From assembly GCA_000708835.1 (NCBI GenBank), contig DF237370.1, positions 1-46,851 on the forward strand: a stretch of 46,851 nt of DNA. The letters run 5' to 3'. This document shows, piece after piece, positions 40,901 to 46,851 of this stretch (the stretch's first letter is position 1; the number at the start of each line of letters is the position of its first letter). The notes under the pieces are model-generated. The model did no database searches. It saw only the letters and a list, made by a program, of their open reading frames with translations, and was not told the DNA's origin. This stretch comes from Klebsormidium nitens. Lineage: Eukaryota; Streptophyta; Klebsormidiophyceae; Klebsormidiales; Klebsormidiaceae. Made by a program: the position numbers and the translations under genes.

Positions 40901-42033
40901 CAGTACCACCGTTCCAGCCGCCCTGTCAGCCACTCTAGACTGACTATTGAGTTATTTTTTTGGGATCTGATCGATCTCAGCGAGTTGAAAGCCCTTCTCA
41001 GAATCCGGCCCCTCTTCTGGCGTGCAGCGTGAAGGGCTACCTGCTGAACGCGGGTCTATGCCACCTGGCGGCCGGCGACGTGGTCAACATCCGCAACGCA
41101 ATCGACAAGTACCAGGAGCTCGACCTCAGCTTCTCGGGGACGCGCGAGTGCAAGTTCATTCAGGTAGAGCGCCTCTTCTGGTTTCTATTTTCAAGTCAGT
41201 GATGCATTGATATTTGAAGGATCTTCCACGTAGATGTTACTTCCTTAGTCCTGTTCTTCTTCCTTGTTCCCATTCCTCTTGTTTGTCTATTGTCTTACGC
41301 TCTCTCCTCTCCATTTCCGCTGAAGTATCGTTGCTTTGATTTGGTGGAGTGTCTTCGTTCCGTTTGCCCCTCTTGCCTCGTTTTCTTCTTTTCCTGCTTC
41401 GTTGCCGTCTCCTTCGTCATCTAAGCTTTTCGTCTCGCTGGAGACAAATGCAGGCCTTTTGATAAAGCGCCTCTACGCTTCCTCCCCTTGTTCCTGCCAG
41501 ATTCTCTGTGCTCTCACTCTCTCTCGTTCTTCTTCGCAATACTTTTTGCCTTACGTTTCTCCATTCCGGTATTCAGTAGTGCACGGTATGCGAGAGTCCC
41601 TCCGCTTTAAACGGACACAGATTCCTTGTCGAACCCGCAATGAAAACTTTAGATTCTGGCGTGTTAGCGAAGTCTGTAACACTCTCAATGCACAGTCCCG
41701 GTCAGGGCGAGCCGGGATGCAATACGGCACAAGTACTGCAGAGGAGCTACTCGGAGGTTGTAAAGGGCCAGACTCCTGCACCCAAATCAGTTTGTTTTCT
41801 GTGTTACGCCCAAGTTTGCAACCTGGCGAACACGGACAGGTGTGATTGAAACTGGCATTGCCACCTTGCAGGACTTGGCGGACGCGATCGAGGAGGGCGA
41901 GGTGCAGAAGTTCACCGAGGTTGTGTACCAGTTTGACAGCATGACGCGGCTCGACCCTTGGAAAACGACGCTTTTGTTGCGGACCAAGCAGAACATCACA
42001 GCTAAAGAACAGGAAGAGGACGACTTGACATAA
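37965..42033 (+). CDS. Alpha-SNAP, soluble NSF attachment protein
   Basis: Seven exons join in phase: 37965-38115, 38387-38436, 38812-38884, 39593-39770, 40177-40302, 41028-41163 and 41872-42033, giving 291 residues and TAA, the family length. The chain starts [19 protein letters not shown] and reads [47 protein letters not shown]-like, [56 protein letters not shown] and [17 protein letters not shown], ending EEDDLT. This is the TPR-like helical hairpin array and conserved C-terminus that recruits NSF to SNARE complexes for disassembly during membrane traffic. The residue across the third intron (Lys from A|AG) departs slightly from the usual sequence and is my least certain junction. Confidence 0.96.
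39514..39576. repeat. 26-bp tandem duplication beside an alpha-SNAP acceptor
   Basis: Two adjacent copies of about 27 bp, each with AGC(G/A)ACCGGG and AGACTCTGAC(G/A)TCAGC, lie just upstream of the acceptor at 39592. They differ at a few bases. This is another small duplication close to a splice junction. Confidence 0.8.
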
Positions 42034-43172
42034 CCATGCTAGCTCTGGTCCTTCCTCCTCTTCTGGACCACAGGACATGAACCTTCCATGTACAGTAGTT
42101 GGCGCCACTGAATTGCTTGCCGTTTCAAGTTTGGATCTCCACTGCGACGTACGGATCATACATACAACCGGGCCGGGTTCAAGATTTGTGCAGCCGGACA
42201 TACTGGAGTTGAGCTTCCGACATTTGCTGGGCCCTGCATGCAAGCTGCCCATGACGGTTAATTGAATCTGCAATACCCGGTGACTTGGTACAGCTGAGTC
42301 AGTACATGCCAATTAAATTGAAGGAGCTTTAAGTTGGCTGCACGCATGACCGTCATATTTTCATCAATGATTGACGACGTAGCCTGGCCGGGCATCCCAG
42401 CTTGACGATCGGCCCCGGCAAGCTGAGCGATTTATGATATATGTGTTAATTATAATACCATCGATCGCTCGGTCGACGTCATATAAAGCAATTATCGCCC
42501 GGCCATGCACATGTGCATGTCATGACATGCATGCATGTGCCAGCTGTGTCACTATATAGTGCTCTCATAGATTCTATAACAGCCGTCTCGCAAAGTTGGC
42601 CTTGTGGCCATCAATCATTCTTAAACATTGTAGCCATGATATCTCGAATGTCCGATCATCAAGTGACTTTTGTTCTCGTGATTTAATGAATTGTATATAG
42701 AGGGGCCCAAGCTGATCTCAGCGAATGATACTAATAGGGCCAGGTGGCTCCGACCGGCCACGATCATTGAGTCTGACCAACAATCGCGTGAGAGTCTAAC
42801 TATGGTAGGGTGTAGTGATCTTCATGTAGACGTACACTGGGGCGCAAATCTCGTGCCTCAGTTTACAAAGAATCTGAACACGGAAAGCGGATTACCCACC
42901 TACTAGTAGATCGAGGTATCAGTCATGTACGGTACTAAGGCTGTGTACACTAGTAGCAAACCCAAGTGAAGCTTTCTATGACAACACTTTCCTCCTGTGC
43001 GCCCTCGGTCGCTTCCTTTTTCAAAGACAGGGCGCAAGATATGCATTACATGTTCAACGCCACCGACTTGAAGAGACCCCGCTTGTGTGGTACATGTACA
43101 TAGCACGTCATCCCCGACCATTCCCCTTCCGAGGTCGCTTTACAGCTCCGGCCAACACGTGTGTTCGCTATC
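42034..43172. other. Intergenic region between convergent alpha-SNAP and dehydratase genes
   Basis: This 1.1 kb interval holds the 3' ends of two convergent genes. No coding exon is recognisable. It contains overlapping CATG-rich palindromes at 42504-42540. Confidence 0.6.
42504..42540. repeat. Overlapping CATG-type palindromes
   Basis: A perfect 16-bp palindrome (42504-42519, CATGCACATGTGCATG) overlaps an 18-bp perfect palindrome (42514-42531, centre TCATGA). A CATGCATGCATG run follows. CATGCATG is the core of the plant RY motif, but the location between convergent 3' ends argues against a promoter role. Confidence 0.9.
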
Positions 43173-44957
43173 TTACTCGTGGGCCCGTCCAGTGTAACCG
43201 GCGTCCAAAAGGACCTTCTCCCTCTTGGCACGCTCAAGATCGCTCTCAACCATCATCTTGATGAGCGTCTTGAACGTGACCTTGGGCTTCCACCCCAGGA
43301 GCTTCTTCGCCTTGGCCGACGAGCCCCGCAGGTTGTCGACCTCGGAAGGCCGGAAGTACCGCGGGTCAATCTCAACATACTCCTGCAGGATAAAGTTCGA
43401 GAAAGGTTCAAAAAAAGGCCGATAGCAGAATGTGTCAGGATAGCGTGAGTTGCCTTTGTCTTGTGAATATACTCGTGACTACTCCCTACTGAGAGGAACG
43501 AAGAAGTGAATCGGAACAAGGAATCAAAGGTGGCCAACAGAACCTGAAGTCCGTTTTGCAGTAGGTTCTTCAAAGAAACCAGAGAGCCTCCTCAGGGACC
43601 ATCGGCGCAAAGTTTCCACCACACAATCTGCTTCCTACTGCCAACGGAAATGGATGATCAGTCTCCCGCACATGCAAATATGCTTCCCGATGGGCTTTGA
43701 ATGCCATTCAGCTTGTTTGCCTGCCAAAGTCGATATCTCAAAATCTATAAGAACCTCTACAGCGTCTCCTTCAGCTTCTCGAAGTGAGCCTCAGTCCCGA
43801 TCAGAGCAAAGAGCCCCTCGGATCTCCGTTTTAACATCTTCACACTCGCTGCAGCTAGAACCTCTGAACGAGTCAGAAACACATGGCTTGGACACTGAAG
43901 CTTTAAACCGTAGCCCGATGGCCATAACTGCAAGACTTGCTTCGCAGCTCCTCGACCATGTTTTTCACCTGATCAAAGTCAGGGTTGGAACCTTGCATGC
44001 ACCATACCCCATTTCTCATTAGAAGGTCCTTGTACGAATGAGACTGTGTGGAGTGATTCTATGCCTAACTAATCACCTGACGAGTGTTGCTGACGTTCAA
44101 TCAAAGTACGGTCCGAAATGACCAGCTCGATCCCAGATTCCACGGAACGAATTTTACCCAAGTTTCGATACGATCAGAAAGCACAAGTCATTCAAAACTC
44201 GTATCCCCTTTCTGAGAAGGCACGCCGAGCCAACTTGCCGAAGACCTCATCTAGGGAACCCTTCTTCGTCAAGCCCTCCCACAAACACCCGAACTGAACA
44301 ATCGTGTGCTCAAACATCTTCACAGTTACTTGAGTGCAGTCACCCCACTTCAGATGTAGTAAAGCCAACGATCATCTGCCACTCAAGGTCAACTCAATCG
44401 AAGGCCTCTTCTAGCAACTCTCCAGACCCTCTCCAAAACCATCCACTCTGATCTAATCACACCAATGTAAATGGGCTTCGCACCTCAAACTTAATGGGGC
44501 CTCCTGCGTGCTTTTATCTTGGTTTAGAACCTAGTTCACTCAAATTGGTTCCGTCAGAGGAGAGCCTATCCGCACCTGCCACTTCAGGCCAACTTGCAAA
44601 AAGTCGTCCTCTAGGATCCCCTCATCTATCCCCCTCAACCACTCACAATGATACAATAGCCTCGCACACCTAAGAGGCCCTTCTCAGTCTAACCACACCA
44701 AATCAATCAGAGGAGAGACAGCCTATTCGCACCTCCCACTTGAGGCCGACTTGCGAGAAGGCCTCCTCGAGCAGCTCCTCGATCGTGTGCGACTCCTCGG
44801 TGGCGACGACGTAGTCATCAGGCGATTCCTGCTGGAGCATGAGCCACATGGCCTCGACGTAGTCCCCGGCGAAACCCCAATCCCTCGACGACTTCAAGTT
44901 GCCCATGTACAGCTTCTTCTGGAGGCCCATCTTGATGCGCCCCACTGCGCGGGTGAC
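43173..44957 (-). CDS. GMD: GDP-mannose 4,6-dehydratase, C-terminal part (5' end outside window)
   Basis: Two exons are visible: 44957-44733 and 43382-43173, joining in phase 0 and ending [12 protein letters not shown] and TAA; 144 residues in all. The first reads [60 protein letters not shown]. The second reads [20 protein letters not shown] and [20 protein letters not shown]. These are hallmark parts of the enzyme that makes GDP-4-keto-6-deoxymannose from GDP-mannose, the first step to GDP-fucose, in the cytosol. The Rossmann fold and catalytic Tyr-Lys pair are encoded further right, beyond the window. Both sides of the exon 44957-44733 are flanked by ladders of decayed exon-edge copies. 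Confidence 0.95.
44220..44630 (-). repeat. Ladder of decayed donor-edge copies downstream of the dehydratase exon
   Basis: The exon end with its donor (44733) and intron flank recurs at about 44571-44625, 44374-44425 and 44222-44275. The nearest copy keeps GCACCTGCCACTTCAGGCC against the real GCACCTCCCACTTGAGGCC, and also TCAGAGGAGAG in the intron. Spacings are about 157, 200 and 158 bp, with divergence rising with distance. Confidence 0.88.
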
Positions 44958-45940
44958 CTGGCAGGAAACAGATTAGGGGCGGGTTAGGATCACCGGGGTG
45001 GTTAAGAATGCCGCAGATTCTAGAGGTTTGCTAAGCTTGACTAAGAGTATGTTAGGATCTATTGTTTGTGAAAGGGACAAGAGCTATCGTTCGGAGGCCC
45101 ATCTTGATGCGCCCCACCGCGCGGGTGACCTGGCAGAAAAGAGGTTAGGGGCGGGTAAGGATTAACGGATGATTTTGATGGCAACTAGATACAAAAGTTT
45201 CACAAGCTTGACTGCAAGTTTGTGAGGATCTGGTGTCTGTGGAAGGTACAAGAGCTATTCATCAAGGCCAATCTTGGTGCGCCTCAGTGCACAGGTGAGC
45301 TGACAGGAGATAGGTTAGAGGAAGTTAGGTTGGTCGGGTGACCGTGGGTCTTACTATAGAGTTTAGCTTGATGAATGTTTTGAGCCGATCATGAATCCGT
45401 GATGACGTTTTCTGTTTTTGAGAGTCAAGAGATAGTCATGGAGGCACGTCTTGATGCGCCCCATTCGCAGACAATCTGACAGGTTCGAGGCTGATTATGT
45501 TGACCGGGATTCTGATTCCAGAAACTTCAAGAAAGGTTAACATTTTTCACAAGCTGATCTTATGTTTGTGATGCTCTTTGTTGGTGGTGAAAGCTACAAG
45601 AGCCATACATGGAGGCTGCTCTGCAGGCGGCCTATGAAAATGGAAAATGGTTCACAGAGCTGATTCAGCAAGGTGAGACTTTTCTGCCCATATCAAGTTT
45701 GCTGACTCCATGAGATCTCGGCAGACTAAGGGAACAGGCAGCGCTGTCAGTTGCGAGCAAAAGGAGGCATAGGAGAACTGCAGGGAAGAGAACTAGAACC
45801 TGCTTTAAGTGATGGCTGAAGTGAACATGGACCACGCAATCCAGGCTAGGCAAAAACTTTTGAGCTGATCAAAAAACACTTGTCAGATTGCAGGCCCACT
45901 TTGATGCCCACCGCCCTGATTGTGACCTATTGGGGCTGGA
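44958..45940 (-). repeat. Ladder of decayed acceptor-edge copies upstream of the dehydratase exon
   Basis: The exon start and acceptor (junction 44957; plus-strand block CATCTTGATGCGCCCC ... GGGTGACCTGGCAG) recurs with junction equivalents at 45129, 45299 and about 45475, spaced 172, 170 and 176 bp. Fainter copies lie near 45645 and 45925. The shared intron part includes GTTAGGGGCGGG-like, CACAAGCTTGACT-like and GGTACAAGAGCTAT-like strings. The first copy keeps a full consensus acceptor and about 45 exon bases. Confidence 0.9.
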
Positions 45941-46851
45941 AGGTGGTTTCTTTCACAACAGGTACAGCTAACCTAATCATTCCACTTAAATGCGGTCTGC
46001 AGGATCCACATTATGATGCATCATGAGCAACTTACACAAAGGGGTACAGGGCAAAACATAAATCAGATGGGGTTAATCAACGTGGATTGAAAAGAAAGTC
46101 TTGTGTCGATCAGCTGAGCTGACAGTCAGAGCGAAACATAGATCTGTAGGGGGTGATATTTGTAATTTGAAAGAAATATCTCAGGTCAGCAGAGCTGACC
46201 CAATTTTGTGTATCAACAGAAGCAAATCAGAACGCTTTCACGAGCTTCACCAGAGAACCAGGCCCTTTAAAGCTACGTACCATAACGTACACAGTACTTG
46301 AAAATTCCAACTTTCAGTGTGGAATCAGCTTGGAGCTGAACTGTGTTTGTTATGCTGAGGATATTAGTGGTGTCTCTCTAAAGTTATTGGCTGTGACAAC
46401 TCATAGCTGCCGTCAGATCATAAAAGTTTTCGACATGCCTGTGGTGCTCTTATATCCACCCCATGTTCAACTCTGCAAAATCAGCTTAACACTGTGAAAA
46501 CCAAGCTGCCATGATTGAACCATCAACACCAGCTCAATTTCTAAGGACTAGGTCTTCCAGCTTTTAAAGTACCCAGATCAGTTGCTAGGATCAGAGTTGC
46601 TGCAACAAATTACATTGTGACCCTTGAGCAGTTGCTTAGGGAACTCCAAGGTGAAAGTAGGAAATGTCCAATCTAGAGCTGCTTGATGATGCAGATTATC
46701 AAGGGCCTGTAGATGTTCAAACCTAGCAATGCACCTCTCTGGCTAAAGAGATACTCAAACTCTGACGCTCCCAGAAATCAAGATGGATTGTGGGTCGTCC
46801 TTCAGCTTGCCATACCTTATCACAACTGCTCAAATCATTTACAACTGCTGC
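45941..46851. other. Probable upstream intron of the dehydratase gene
   Basis: No exon similar to the preceding part of GDP-mannose dehydratase is visible on the minus strand up to the window end. By inference this is intron. It is AT-richer than the exons and shows no repeat I can align. Confidence 0.5.

Noticed and set aside
43046-43249. Longer dehydratase C-terminus ending GLFKSVALNM
   Set aside because: That frame is shifted relative to the conserved [11 protein letters not shown] frame, which stops after GRAHE at 43173.
44220-45940. CRISPR array or satellite DNA as explanation for the regular repeats
   Set aside because: Units contain the exon edge and splice site of the adjacent gene and diverge with distance; the setting is a eukaryotic intron.

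Overview
The window is nuclear DNA of a green-lineage eukaryote. All six recognisable genes are broken by many GT-AG introns, and the exons are GC-richer than the introns. The plant-type trehalose-6-phosphate phosphatase, the plant-like hybrid histidine kinase and the plant-like proteasome and SNAP proteins point to the streptophyte side. A microbial-type opsin fused to two-component and cyclase domains points to an alga rather than a land plant. A streptophyte alga (Klebsormidium-like) is my best guess; the genus is not proven by the sequence.

Layout. (1) 319-4132, +: C-terminal part of a hybrid histidine kinase (ATPase domain, degenerate receiver, true receiver); the gene starts left of the window. 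(2) 20400-6066, -: a 22-exon gene of about 1516 codons that I could join with every reading phase closing. It encodes an N-terminal extra membrane helix, a seven-helix microbial rhodopsin, a histidine kinase, a receiver, a class III cyclase with guanylyl-type specificity residues, and a C-terminal SAM-like domain. This is the architecture of the algal two-component cyclase opsins (2c-Cyclops) plus an added SAM tail, and it is the main discovery of the window. (3) 31182-23497, -: trehalose-6-phosphate phosphatase, 8 exons, complete (352 aa). (4) 32657-37332, +: 20S proteasome subunit alpha type-4, 5 exons, complete (250 aa), divergent from (3). (5) 37965-42033, +: alpha-SNAP, 7 exons, complete (291 aa). 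(6) 44957-43173, -: last two exons of GDP-mannose 4,6-dehydratase; its 5' part lies right of the window.

How they work together. The opsin-cyclase should turn light into a change of cGMP through an internal His-to-Asp phosphorelay. It lies tail to tail with another hybrid kinase, so two signalling proteins of the two-component class are neighbours. The other four genes are housekeeping or metabolic and have no evident functional link.

A second pattern concerns introns. In the phosphatase, proteasome and dehydratase genes, several introns hold a ladder of decaying tandem copies of the adjoining exon edge plus its splice site and flanking intron. Unit size is about 130-210 bp and the copies decay away from the exon. 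I found at least six such ladders by eye. The palindrome TGACGTCA occurs at least ten times, against less than one expected by chance. Exon borders were set by hand from splice signals, reading phase and protein-family fit.
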